A DNA stretch of 53,558 nt from Wenzhouxiangella sp. GTDB taxonomy: Bacteria > Pseudomonadota > Gammaproteobacteria > Xanthomonadales > Wenzhouxiangellaceae. Within the stretch, counting starts at the first letter, position 1; every line of letters begins with the position of its first letter. The position numbers and the translations under genes are program-made. The stretch spans positions 1 through 53,558 of the forward strand of contig SLKT01000072.1 of the NCBI GenBank assembly GCA_007134485.1, given 5' to 3'. This document shows positions 46,224-53,558 of the stretch, piece after piece. The notes beneath the pieces were generated by a model. That model searched no databases, was not told the DNA's origin, and was given only the letters and a program-made list of their open reading frames with translations.

Positions 46224-47189
46224 ATGTCCCTGGTTTTTCGGCAATCCCTGATCTGGTTCGGGCTGGTTCTGGCCATTCCGGCCAGCCTGTTGCTGGCATC
46301 GAGCTGGGGCAGCGGCGGCTGGCTATGGCCCTGGGAAGCCGATGGGGCCATGCAGAGAATCATCGCCGAGCTGCGCTGGCCGAGAGCCATAGCCGCCATG
46401 ATTACCGGCAGCCTGCTGGCTGTGGCAGGGTGCCTGATGCAGGTACTGCTTCGCAACCCGCTGGCCGACCCCTACGTGCTGGGCCTGTCCGGCGGTGCGG
46501 CGGCCTTTGCCCTGGCGGGCATGATGTTGGGACTGGCCTGGGTGCCCATCCCCGTACTGGCATTCCTGGGCGCCTTGCTGACCATGGTGGTGGTGTTTGT
46601 TCTGGCCCGCGGCAAGGGCCCGTGGAGCACCACCCGGGTGTTGCTGACCGGCGTGGTTGTGGCGGCCGGCTGGGGCGCACTGATTTCGCTGATGCTGGCC
46701 ACCGGACCGGATGCCAGCCTGCGCAGCATGCTCTACTGGTTGATGGGGGACATGAGTTACGCCCACTTGTCAGCCTGGTGGTTGGTGCCACTGGTCATCG
46801 GGCTGGGGTTGTTGTGGCTGCGCTCGCGCAGTCTGAACGTCATGGCCGGTGGCCAGTTGCAGGCCGCACTTCTGGGCGAGAACACCCGCAGTCGCTTCTG
46901 GGAAATCTATCTGATCGCCTCGGTATTGACCGGCCTGGCGGTGTCGATTGCCGGTGCAATCGGCTTTGTCGGGCTGATCGTGCCGCACTTGATGCGCCTG
47001 ATCGTGGGCGCTGACCACCGTCGCCTGCTACCGGCCGCGGCCATCTTTGGTGGCGTGTTTCTGGTTGTCGCCGATACCTTCGCCCGGACCTTGTTGAGTC
47101 CGCGCCAGTTGCCGGTCGGCGTGCTCACCGCATTGATCGGCGTGCCATTGTTTCTGCTGCTGCTTCACCGCGCGGTCCGGATTCGCTGA
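46224..47189 (+). CDS. BtuC/FecCD-type ABC transporter permease
   Basis: A 321-residue permease with about ten hydrophobic helices. The family segments LRWPRAIAAMITGSLLAVAG, NPLADPYVLGLSGGAA and GAIGFVGLIVPHLMRLIVG (coupling helix to the ATPase) are present. With the ATPase it forms a BtuCD-like importer for cobalamin or a siderophore; btuB and the B12 riboswitch 4 kb away favour cobalamin, which is an inference. ATG 46224 is preferred to TTG 46215. It overlaps the ATPase start by 1 nt. Confidence 0.93.
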   Translation: MSLVFRQSLIWFGLVLAIPASLLLASSWGSGGWLWPWEADGAMQRIIAELRWPRAIAAMITGSLLAVAGCLMQVLLRNPLADPYVLGLSGGAAAFALAGMMLGLAWVPIPVLAFLGALLTMVVVFVLARGKGPWSTTRVLLTGVVVAAGWGALISLMLATGPDASLRSMLYWLMGDMSYAHLSAWWLVPLVIGLGLLWLRSRSLNVMAGGQLQAALLGENTRSRFWEIYLIASVLTGLAVSIAGAIGFVGLIVPHLMRLIVGADHRRLLPAAAIFGGVFLVVADTFARTLLSPRQLPVGVLTALIGVPLFLLLLHRAVRIR

Positions 47190-47968
47190 TGAGCAGTCCG
47201 ATTCTTTCAGTCAGCCAGCTCGATGTGCACATTGGCCCGGTTGTCGTCACGGACCAACTCGACCTCGACATCGACACCGGGCAGTTCTGGGGATTGCTTG
47301 GACCCAACGGAGTGGGCAAGACCACCTTGCTGAAAACCCTGGCCGGCGTGCATCCGGCCGATCGCGGTGAAATCCGGCTGGATGGCCAACCCATGGACCG
47401 CCTGACGCGCAGACAAATCGCCCGGCGACTGGGCATGCTGTCTCAGCACACCGATTACGCTTTTGACGCCACTTGCGAACAGACCGCGCTGGTCGGACGT
47501 CATCCGCACCTGAAAGCCTGGTCGCGCGAAACTCGCGCTGATCGCGCCCTGGCCCGCCGGGCGCTGGCTGACCTGGGACTGTCGGATCTGGCCGAGCGAA
47601 GCTGCATGAGCCTGTCCGGGGGCGAATCTCGTCGCCTGGCCCTGGCCACGGTGCTGGTCCAGGATCCGGCCCTGTTGCTGCTTGATGAGCCCACCAATCA
47701 TCTCGACCCGGCCAACCAGGTCACCATTCTCGATGTGCTCGTCCACAGGGTCAGAAACCAGTCCCGAGCCGCCATCGCCGCCCTGCACGAGGTCAATCTG
47801 GCCACTTGCTATTGCACCCATGTCGTCATGCTGATGGGCAATGGCCAGTGGCTGGCCGGCCCTACGTCGGAATTACTGAATACCGAAAACCTCAGCAAAC
47901 TATACGGCTGCCGCATCCGCCTGGTCGACGACGGCCGCCAACGCGTGTTCGCCGTGGCGGGACAGTAG
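47189..47968 (+). CDS. ABC transporter ATP-binding protein (BtuD/FecE-type)
   Basis: A 259-residue ATPase with Walker A GPNGVGKTT, Q-loop LSQHTDYAF, signature LSGGESRR, Walker B LLLLDEPTNHLD and His switch ALHEVN. It pairs with the permease by a 1-nt stop/start overlap. No substrate-binding protein (BtuF) gene is in the window. The 7-nt repeat array begins 6 nt after its stop. Confidence 0.95.
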   Translation: MSSPILSVSQLDVHIGPVVVTDQLDLDIDTGQFWGLLGPNGVGKTTLLKTLAGVHPADRGEIRLDGQPMDRLTRRQIARRLGMLSQHTDYAFDATCEQTALVGRHPHLKAWSRETRADRALARRALADLGLSDLAERSCMSLSGGESRRLALATVLVQDPALLLLDEPTNHLDPANQVTILDVLVHRVRNQSRAAIAALHEVNLATCYCTHVVMLMGNGQWLAGPTSELLNTENLSKLYGCRIRLVDDGRQRVFAVAGQ

Positions 47969-47974
47969 TGGAGC

Positions 47975-48114
47975 GGTAAAAGGTGAAAGGTGAAAGAGAG
48001 GATGGGGAGACGGGAGACGGGAGACGGGAAAAGCTTTCACCGTTCACCACCCCCTTTGGCTCGTTGCCCTTTTTTCTTTTCAGCCCTTTTACCTTTCACC
48101 TTTCACCTTTCACC
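47975..48114. repeat. Mosaic of tandem heptanucleotide repeats, locus 3
   Basis: Twenty 7-nt units in one unbroken register (140 nt). GGTAAAA, GGTGAAA twice, transition units, ACGGGAG twice and ACGGGAA, AAGCTTT, CACCGTT, CACCACC, degenerate units, then TTTTACC and TTTCACC three times. The left GGTGAAA block is complementary to the right TTTCACC block, so the array can fold back. It fills the gap between the ABC ATPase and the ATP-grasp gene. Confidence 0.92.
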
Positions 48115-48127
48115 TATACTCTAAGCC

Positions 48128-49570
48128 ATGGATCTCAACAACTACTCCAGCAACGACTTCCATGACGAGCTGATCGGGCCCGGCGGTCGGCCGCGGGCTG
48201 CGGCCCGGGCCATCTGGAAGTACCTCAAGGGCCTGGATTCCGAAGAAGTGGCTGAGCGCAAGGCGGCTTGCGAGCTGGCCGCCATGGTCGCCGGCATCAC
48301 CTTCCGGGTCTATTTTGAGGACACCGGCATTGATCGAGCCATGCCGTTCGACCTGATTCCGCGGGTCATTTCGGCCAGTGAATGGCAGGAGGTCGAGCGC
48401 GGGCTGAAGCAACGGGTCCAGGCGCTCAACCTGTTCATTGATGACCTCTACAACGACCAGCGCATCATTGCCGATGGCGTATTTCCGGCCGAAATGCTGG
48501 AAGGCTCGGAGAACTTCCGTGAACAATGCCGTGGCTTTTCGCCGCCGCTGGGCATCTGGGCGCATATCTGCGGCTCGGACATCGTGCGCGATGGTGATGG
48601 CACGCTGTACGTACTCGAGGACAACCTGCGCATTCCCTCCGGCGTGTCCTACATGCTTGAAAACCGCCAGGTCATGAAACGGGTCTTTCCCGAGTTGTTC
48701 GAGGATTCCGGCATTCAGCCGATCGATGAATATCCCTCGCAACTCTACGACACCCTGGCCTCGCTGTCGCCGAGACCGGCCGATTACCCGACCGTGGTGG
48801 TGCTGACGCCGGGCATGTACAACTCTGCCTACTTCGAACACGCCTACCTGGCCCAGCAGATGGGCGTGGAGCTGGTCGAGGGCCGCGACCTTGTCGTCAA
48901 CGAAAATGATGAAGTCATGATGCGCACCATCGCTGGCCTGGAACCGGTCGATGTCATCTACCGGCGCATTGACGATGCCTTTATCGATCCCGAGGTCTTT
49001 CGTCCCGACTCAATGCTTGGCGTGCCAGGGCTGATGCGTGCCTGGCGGTCCGGCAAGGTGGCCCTGGCCAATGCGCCGGGGGCCGGGGTGGCCGATGACA
49101 AGGTGGTGTATGCCTGGTTGCCGGAAATCATTCGTTACTACCTCGACGAAGACCCGCTGATCGCCAACGTCCCGACCTGGAAATGCTCCGAGCCGGAAGA
49201 CCTCAAGTATGTGCTGGCGAATATCGGGGAGCTGGTCATCAAGCCGGCCAATGAATCGGGTGGCTACGGCATGCTGATCGGACCGCGCTCGACCAAAAAG
49301 GAACAACGTGAGTTCGCCCGTCTGATCAAGGCCGACCCGCGCAATTACATCGCCCAGCCGACCCTGGCGCTGTCGACCTGCCCGACCTTCATCCAGGGCC
49401 GGGTGTCACCCCGCCATGTCGACCTGCGACCGTTCATATTGTCTGGCCAGCAGACCTATGTCACCAATGGCGGTCTGACCCGGGTGGCGCTGAAAGCCGG
49501 CTCACTGGTGGTCAACTCCTCCCAGGGCGGCGGCAGCAAGGACACCTGGATCGTCGAGACGGGGAACTGA
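48128..49570 (+). CDS. Circularly permuted ATP-grasp protein
   Basis: A 480-residue member of the circularly permuted ATP-grasp family (COG2308 type). It has [53 protein letters not shown] and [17 protein letters not shown] (ATP-binding loop). It is a classic partner of the Anbu proteasome-like peptidase and alpha-E proteins; together they are thought to make or process a peptide-like product. Followed 3 nt later by the alpha-E gene. Confidence 0.94.
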   Translation: MDLNNYSSNDFHDELIGPGGRPRAAARAIWKYLKGLDSEEVAERKAACELAAMVAGITFRVYFEDTGIDRAMPFDLIPRVISASEWQEVERGLKQRVQALNLFIDDLYNDQRIIADGVFPAEMLEGSENFREQCRGFSPPLGIWAHICGSDIVRDGDGTLYVLEDNLRIPSGVSYMLENRQVMKRVFPELFEDSGIQPIDEYPSQLYDTLASLSPRPADYPTVVVLTPGMYNSAYFEHAYLAQQMGVELVEGRDLVVNENDEVMMRTIAGLEPVDVIYRRIDDAFIDPEVFRPDSMLGVPGLMRAWRSGKVALANAPGAGVADDKVVYAWLPEIIRYYLDEDPLIANVPTWKCSEPEDLKYVLANIGELVIKPANESGGYGMLIGPRSTKKEQREFARLIKADPRNYIAQPTLALSTCPTFIQGRVSPRHVDLRPFILSGQQTYVTNGGLTRVALKAGSLVVNSSQGGGSKDTWIVETGN

Positions 49571-49573
49571 ACC

Positions 49574-50503
49574 ATGCTCTCGAGACTGGCTGAAAACCTC
49601 TACTGGCACGGACGCTACCTGGAACGCGCCGAAGACCTGGCGCGACTGGTCAACGTCAACGCCAACCTCAACATGGACCTGCCGGCCGGCATCAGCGCCG
49701 GTTGGGAGCCGCTGGTGCGCATCACCGGCAACGCCCAGGCCTTCCAGCAACGCCACGATCAGGCCGGTGAGCGCCAGGTGGTCAATTTCCTGTTGGCCGA
49801 CGAAGACAATCCCGGTTCGCTCAAGGCCTCGCTGGAATTCGCCAGGGAAAACCTGCGCTCGGCCCGGGACCTGCTGCCGCGGGAAGTGTGGGAGCAGATG
49901 AATGCGCTGTATCTGAAAGGACAGGACACCCTGACCGGCAACCTGGCCAAGCGTCGCCGCCATGATTTCCTGCGTGAGCTGATCCTGGATTGTCAGCAGA
50001 TTGCCGGCACCCTGCTGGGCTGCATGAGCCAGGACCATGCCTACGATTTCATCCTGATCGGCCGCTACCTGGAACGCGCCGACATGACCACGCGCATTCT
50101 CGAAGTGCGCGGCCATGACCTGTTGCCTAAAGTCGACGATGAATTGACGCCCTACGAATCCATCCAGTGGATGAGCGTATTGAAGTCATTGACCGCCTAC
50201 CAGATGTATCGTCGCCACGTGCGCCTGCGGGTCAGCGGCAACGATGTATTGCGCTTTTTGCTGCGCAATGAGCAATTCCCGCGCTCGGTGATGTTTTGCC
50301 TGCGTGCACTCGAGGATCTGCTTGCCGGTCTGCCCGGTGATGAAGACCAGGCCTTGCGCCAGATCACTCGCCTGCAGCGGCGTCTCAACGAGGTCCGACT
50401 GGCCGGCCTGCGTGGCAAGCCCTTGAGCGAACTGATGGATCATCTCCAGGCCGAACTGGCCGAAACCGGTGTGGTCATCCGCCAGACCTGGTTTCTGCGC
50501 TGA
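49574..50503 (+). CDS. Alpha-E domain protein
   Basis: A 309-residue, mostly alpha-helical protein of the DUF403/alpha-E family, beginning MLSRLAENLYWHGRYLERAE and repeating a similar helix with IGRYLERADMTTRIL in the middle. The family accompanies ATP-grasp and Anbu genes, as here. No catalytic residues can be named. It is 3 nt after the ATP-grasp stop and 7 nt before the metallopeptidase start. Confidence 0.92.
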   Translation: MLSRLAENLYWHGRYLERAEDLARLVNVNANLNMDLPAGISAGWEPLVRITGNAQAFQQRHDQAGERQVVNFLLADEDNPGSLKASLEFARENLRSARDLLPREVWEQMNALYLKGQDTLTGNLAKRRRHDFLRELILDCQQIAGTLLGCMSQDHAYDFILIGRYLERADMTTRILEVRGHDLLPKVDDELTPYESIQWMSVLKSLTAYQMYRRHVRLRVSGNDVLRFLLRNEQFPRSVMFCLRALEDLLAGLPGDEDQALRQITRLQRRLNEVRLAGLRGKPLSELMDHLQAELAETGVVIRQTWFLR

Positions 50504-50510
50504 GTGCCCC

Positions 50511-51572
50511 ATGAAAACCTTTACCTGCACCTGCGACAACACCCTGTATTTCGAAAACACCGATTGTGTTCAGTGCGAACGCAAGCTGGGTTTTCTTCCT
50601 GACGTGCTGACGGTGTCGGCCCTGGAGCGAGTCGGTGACGATGAATGGCTGGCCCTGGCACCCGAGGCCGAAGGCGGCCATTACCGATGCTGCCGCAACT
50701 ACACCGACCAGGATGCCTGCAGCTGGATGGTGCCGGTGGATGATCCCGAGCCCTATTGCGTGGCCTGTCGACTGAATCAGGTCATCCCTAACCTCGACAA
50801 GCCGGGTAATCGGGCCTTGTGGATCCGCATCGAGCAACGCAAGCGACGCCTGATTTACGATCTGCGCCGCCATCGCCTGCCGGTATTTCCGCGTTCGACC
50901 CACCCGAACACCGGGCTGGCCTTTGCCTTTCTGGAATCCAACCCCGGCCCGGAAGACGCCCAGCCCGAGTTCGCCGATGAACACCAGGGCCACCCCATCC
51001 TTACCGGTCATGCCGACGGGTTGATCACCATCAACCTGACCGAGGCTGACGATGTCGAGCGCGAGCGCATGCGCGTACAGATGAACGAGCAGCAACGCAC
51101 CCTGCTGGGTCATTTTCGCCATGAAAGTGGTCACTACTACTGGGACCGGCTGGTCGCCGACGGACCGATGCTCGACCAGGTCCGGCAGCTCTTCGGTGAT
51201 GAACGCCAGGAATACGCCGGCGCCCTGGAACACTATTACAACCAGGGACCTCAACCGGACTGGCGAGAAAGCTTCGTCAGCGCCTACGCCAGCGCCCACC
51301 CGTGGGAAGATTGGGCCGAGTGCTGGGCGCACCTGCTGCAGATCACCGACACGCTGGAAACGGCCGTGGCCATCGGGCTGGCTCCCCCGCAAGCCATGGA
51401 CAGCGACATGGATGTACGCATTCGCTACTGGGTCGATCTGGCCCTGAAGATCAACCTGCTCAACCGCTCGCTTGACCAGCCCGACCCCTATCCCTTTGTC
51501 CTGACCACGCCGGTGATCAACAAGCTCAAGCTGGTTGAAAAAGTCATACACAGCAGCGGATTCACGCCTTAG
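50511..51572 (+). CDS. Zinc-ribbon metallopeptidase (putative zinc-binding peptidase family)
   Basis: A 353-residue protein. The N-terminus has CTCDN, CVQCE, CCRNY and CVACR, four cysteine knuckles of a zinc-ribbon region (residues 1-90), followed by a zincin domain with HESGHYYW (HExxH) near residue 205 and a glutamate-rich WEDWAECWAH segment that may supply the third ligand. Starts MKTFTC at ATG 50511. It occupies the place in this neighbourhood often taken by a transglutaminase-like peptidase. Substrate unknown. Confidence 0.88.
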   Translation: MKTFTCTCDNTLYFENTDCVQCERKLGFLPDVLTVSALERVGDDEWLALAPEAEGGHYRCCRNYTDQDACSWMVPVDDPEPYCVACRLNQVIPNLDKPGNRALWIRIEQRKRRLIYDLRRHRLPVFPRSTHPNTGLAFAFLESNPGPEDAQPEFADEHQGHPILTGHADGLITINLTEADDVERERMRVQMNEQQRTLLGHFRHESGHYYWDRLVADGPMLDQVRQLFGDERQEYAGALEHYYNQGPQPDWRESFVSAYASAHPWEDWAECWAHLLQITDTLETAVAIGLAPPQAMDSDMDVRIRYWVDLALKINLLNRSLDQPDPYPFVLTTPVINKLKLVEKVIHSSGFTP

Positions 51573-51617
51573 CCCGCCTTATTCACCACCCTTCCGTAGC
51601 GAGGCTTGGAAAGGCCC

Positions 51618-52349
51618 CTACTCCCAATCGAAGCGCGGCAGCTCCAGGAACAGGCGCTTGAGGCCTTCGGACCAGGCTCCACTCAGGGACTTCAGGTACG
51701 GATCATCCTCGGCGAAACGACAGCGGCGCGAAACGGCCAGGCGATCGGCCGGGTAGAACAGCAATTCGATCGGCGGCCCGACGCTCAGATTCGAACGCAT
51801 CGAGGCATCCATTGAAATCATGGCACAGCGACCGGCACGCTCCATGCTGATCGAGGGGTCGATGATGCGATCGAGGATCGGCTTGCCGTACTTGGTCTCG
51901 CCGATCTGCAGAAAGGGTTTTTCAACAGAGGCGGCAATGTAGTTGCCCTGTGGGTAGATCAGGTAGGCCTCGTGCTCCTGACCCTGGATCTGGCCGCCAA
52001 GAATAAATGATGCTTCCATCAATCCAGTCTGCTGTTCGGGCTGGCCTGAAAAATCGCTCTGGATCTGGGCGCTGATCTCGCCGACGTAGCGGGCGATTTC
52101 ATCGAGATGAGCCAGCGCATTGATGCTGACATCGATATCCGGATTGGCCAGGTCTCGTTCGAGACGCTTGGTGACCGCCTGGGTGGTGGCCAGATTGCCT
52201 GCCGAGAGCAAGACCACCACACGGTCCGCAGCGGTATCGAACAAGTGCATCTTGGAATAGATGCTGACATCGTCGACCCCGGCATTGGTGCGTGAGTCCG
52301 AGGCGAACACCAACCCGGCGTCGAGTCGTATGGCGACACAGTAGGTCAT
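51618..52349 (-). CDS. Proteasome-type peptidase Anbu (HslV-like)
   Basis: A 243-residue Anbu protein starting MTYCVAIRLDAG, where Thr2 would be the N-terminal nucleophile after Met removal. FASDSRTNAGVDD and LLSAGNLATTQAVTKRL match the proteasome-like fold. Anbu is an ancestral-type, ring-forming relative of HslV. It is convergent with the ATP-grasp/alpha-E/metallopeptidase operon, with 45 nt between the stops. Target unknown. Confidence 0.94.
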   Translation of the reverse strand: MTYCVAIRLDAGLVFASDSRTNAGVDDVSIYSKMHLFDTAADRVVVLLSAGNLATTQAVTKRLERDLANPDIDVSINALAHLDEIARYVGEISAQIQSDFSGQPEQQTGLMEASFILGGQIQGQEHEAYLIYPQGNYIAASVEKPFLQIGETKYGKPILDRIIDPSISMERAGRCAMISMDASMRSNLSVGPPIELLFYPADRLAVSRRCRFAEDDPYLKSLSGAWSEGLKRLFLELPRFDWE

Positions 52350-52396
52350 CGAATTTCAGTCATTTTCCCGGGCCAGGACGGAACCGGATTATACCC

Positions 52397-53503
52397 TCAA
52401 CCCTCTCGAATCGAGACTTCCTGGCCGGCTCGCAAACGCTCGTTGCCGCGGATCACCACCCGGTCGCCTTCCTGGATGGGTCCGGAAACCTCGATCCAGT
52501 CACCTTCACCAATGCCGGTGGATACCCGAATGCGGCGGGCCAGATTGTCTTCATCGACGATGAAAACGGCAATGCCGTCGCCCCGCAGGACCAGGGCATC
52601 GCGCGGCACGGCAAGCACTTCGCGTACATCGGCCGTCGGTACCGTGACCCGCACCGTCTGACCCACCGGGAGGAATTCCTCCAGATCGAGACGCAACTCG
52701 AACACGTGGCGGGCCTCGTCACCGACACTGACCGTGGTTCTCACCGGGGCATGCAACTGCTGATCCAGTCCGGCGGTGATCATCAGTTCGTCGCCGGCGC
52801 GCACGAATCGGTAATAGTTCAGCGGCGCGCGCGCCACCACTTCCAGGTTCTGCGGGTTGACCATGCGCACCACCCGCTCGCCAACGGCCACCCGCTCACC
52901 GGCATTGGCCACGCGCTCGGCCACGACACCGGAAAACGGTGCAGTGATACGGGTGCGATCCAGTTGGTCCTCGAGCTGGTCCAGACGGCTGCTCACCACT
53001 TCCAAATCACCGGCCGCAATATCGCGCTCGGAGCGCGTCTGATCGATCTGACTGGCCGCGGCCAGGTTGGTCTCCGCCAGGCGCTGGAAGCGCGCCAGTT
53101 CGGCCTCGAGGAAGTTCAGTCGCGCCTCGGCGCGCTTGACCTCGGCGGCCAGCTCACGCGCGCGCAGGCGCAACCCGGTATCCTCGATTTCTGCCACCAC
53201 GTCTCCGGCCTCGACCTGGGTGCCGACATCGGCCACCCGCACCAGGCGACCATCGACCTCGGCCGACAGAAAGGCGTCCGAGCGCGAGACCACGGTACCG
53301 GCCACCTGCATGGTCGGCGCCATCGCCGTGACCCGGGCTTCACTCAACTCAACCGTGGCGGCGCCGCGACCCGGTTGACCAAGGGCCAGTGCCGGAAGCA
53401 ACAACAGGACCGTCAAGAACAATATTAACCCGGCAGATATGTAGATCGCATTCAGCCGCAGTGTGGCTTTCGGCAGCAAGGCAGCGAAACGCCGCTGTAG
53501 CAC
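52397..53503 (-). CDS. RND efflux periplasmic adaptor (membrane fusion protein)
   Basis: An RND/HlyD-type adaptor: TM/signal near the N-terminus (GLILFLTVLLLLPALALG), a biotinyl-lipoyl-like domain (VDGRLVRVADVGTQVEAGDVVAEIED), a coiled coil, the returning half ITAPFSGVVAERVANAGERVAVG, and beta-barrel and membrane-proximal regions (VPRDALVLRGDG). Its RND pump partner would lie downstream or elsewhere and is not in the window. The frame gives a GTG start at 53503 that falls inside a palindromic element, so the first ~18 codons are doubtful and the real start may be further in. Confidence 0.9.
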   Translation of the reverse strand: MLQRRFAALLPKATLRLNAIYISAGLILFLTVLLLLPALALGQPGRGAATVELSEARVTAMAPTMQVAGTVVSRSDAFLSAEVDGRLVRVADVGTQVEAGDVVAEIEDTGLRLRARELAAEVKRAEARLNFLEAELARFQRLAETNLAAASQIDQTRSERDIAAGDLEVVSSRLDQLEDQLDRTRITAPFSGVVAERVANAGERVAVGERVVRMVNPQNLEVVARAPLNYYRFVRAGDELMITAGLDQQLHAPVRTTVSVGDEARHVFELRLDLEEFLPVGQTVRVTVPTADVREVLAVPRDALVLRGDGIAVFIVDEDNLARRIRVSTGIGEGDWIEVSGPIQEGDRVVIRGNERLRAGQEVSIREG

Positions 53504-53552
53504 TCCTACAGCAAGTTTCGATAACGCAGTCTGCCGAAAGCCACACTGCGGC
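53455..53552. repeat. 98-bp palindromic (REP/MITE-like) element
   Basis: A perfect 22-nt inverted repeat (53455-53476 and 53531-53552) encloses an inner hairpin GCTGTAG/CTACAGC and CGAAAC/GTTTCG. The minus-strand inner part contains TGTAGGAG, which recalls REP elements of pseudomonads and xanthomonads. It overlaps the 5' end of the adaptor gene. Confidence 0.75.
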
Positions 53553-53558
53553 CTGTCA

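Noticed and set aside
35667-48114. Heptamer arrays as CRISPR arrays
   Set aside because: Units are 7 nt with no spacers and no cas genes are present.
52292-53428. 378-codon plus frame over the efflux adaptor
   Set aside because: Antisense shadow; the minus-strand adaptor has clear lipoyl-like and coiled-coil segments.

Overview
The window is a GC-rich, gene-dense stretch of a gammaproteobacterial chromosome. The gene set points there: FadE-type acyl-CoA dehydrogenase, ZapE, RppH, AcpH, a c5-like cytochrome, a BtuB receptor behind a cobalamin riboswitch, a Lon-like S16 protease and SCO1. Many exported hydrolases and beta-helix proteins ending in an F-x-D-R-F tail suggest a free-living aquatic bacterium, perhaps near the Xanthomonadales/Wenzhouxiangellaceae; that placement is an inference, not a search result. 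No phage, integrase or transposase gene was seen. The first gene runs in from the left edge.

Layout. 1-11 kb: a truncated beta-helix protein, a TPR lipoprotein + SCO1 pair, a small membrane protein, a compact ECF42-type sigma factor locus (YCII/DGPF protein, sigma factor, YCII-glyoxalase fusion) with two matching promoters, a DUF885 metallopeptidase and an MFS carrier. 11-21 kb: katG, a KDPG-type aldolase, a small outer-membrane-like protein, a Lon-like protease overlapping a UspA-like gene, a TPR-GGDEF protein, dgkA, then a repeat-rich segment next to tRNA-Arg(CCG). 21-32 kb: a beta-helix protein, then a signalling block: substrate-binding protein, two paralogous hybrid histidine kinases (the second split by a frameshift), a REC-EAL protein and a GGDEF-EAL protein. 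32-40 kb: membrane protein, cytochrome c, acpH, hydrolase + zapE, TetR, and hydrolase + fadE. 40-48 kb: cobalamin riboswitch, btuB, apbE, an rppH/M28 peptidase/acetyltransferase-like/DUF6164 operon on the minus strand, and a BtuCD-like ABC importer. 48-53.5 kb: ATP-grasp, alpha-E, zinc metallopeptidase and the Anbu proteasome-like peptidase, then an RND membrane-fusion protein at the right edge.

How the genes work together. Cobalamin uptake is represented by riboswitch-btuB and a BtuCD-like pair 4 kb away. Fatty-acid degradation is represented by fadE with a divergent TetR regulator. Cyclic-di-GMP turnover is represented by three separate GGDEF/EAL proteins, two of them beside the sensor-kinase cluster. 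The Anbu neighbourhood has the usual ATP-grasp and alpha-E partners but a zinc metallopeptidase where a transglutaminase-like gene is often found.

The most unusual non-coding signal is a set of intergenic mosaics of tandem 7-nucleotide repeats (35.7, 42.1-42.3 and 48.0 kb). Different heptamer units follow one another while keeping a strict 7-nt register. Other notable signals are the twin sigma-factor promoters, a 182-bp imperfect palindrome whose mismatches are mostly G-U compatible on one strand, a duplicated tRNA 3' end, and a palindromic element lying over the annotated start of the last gene.
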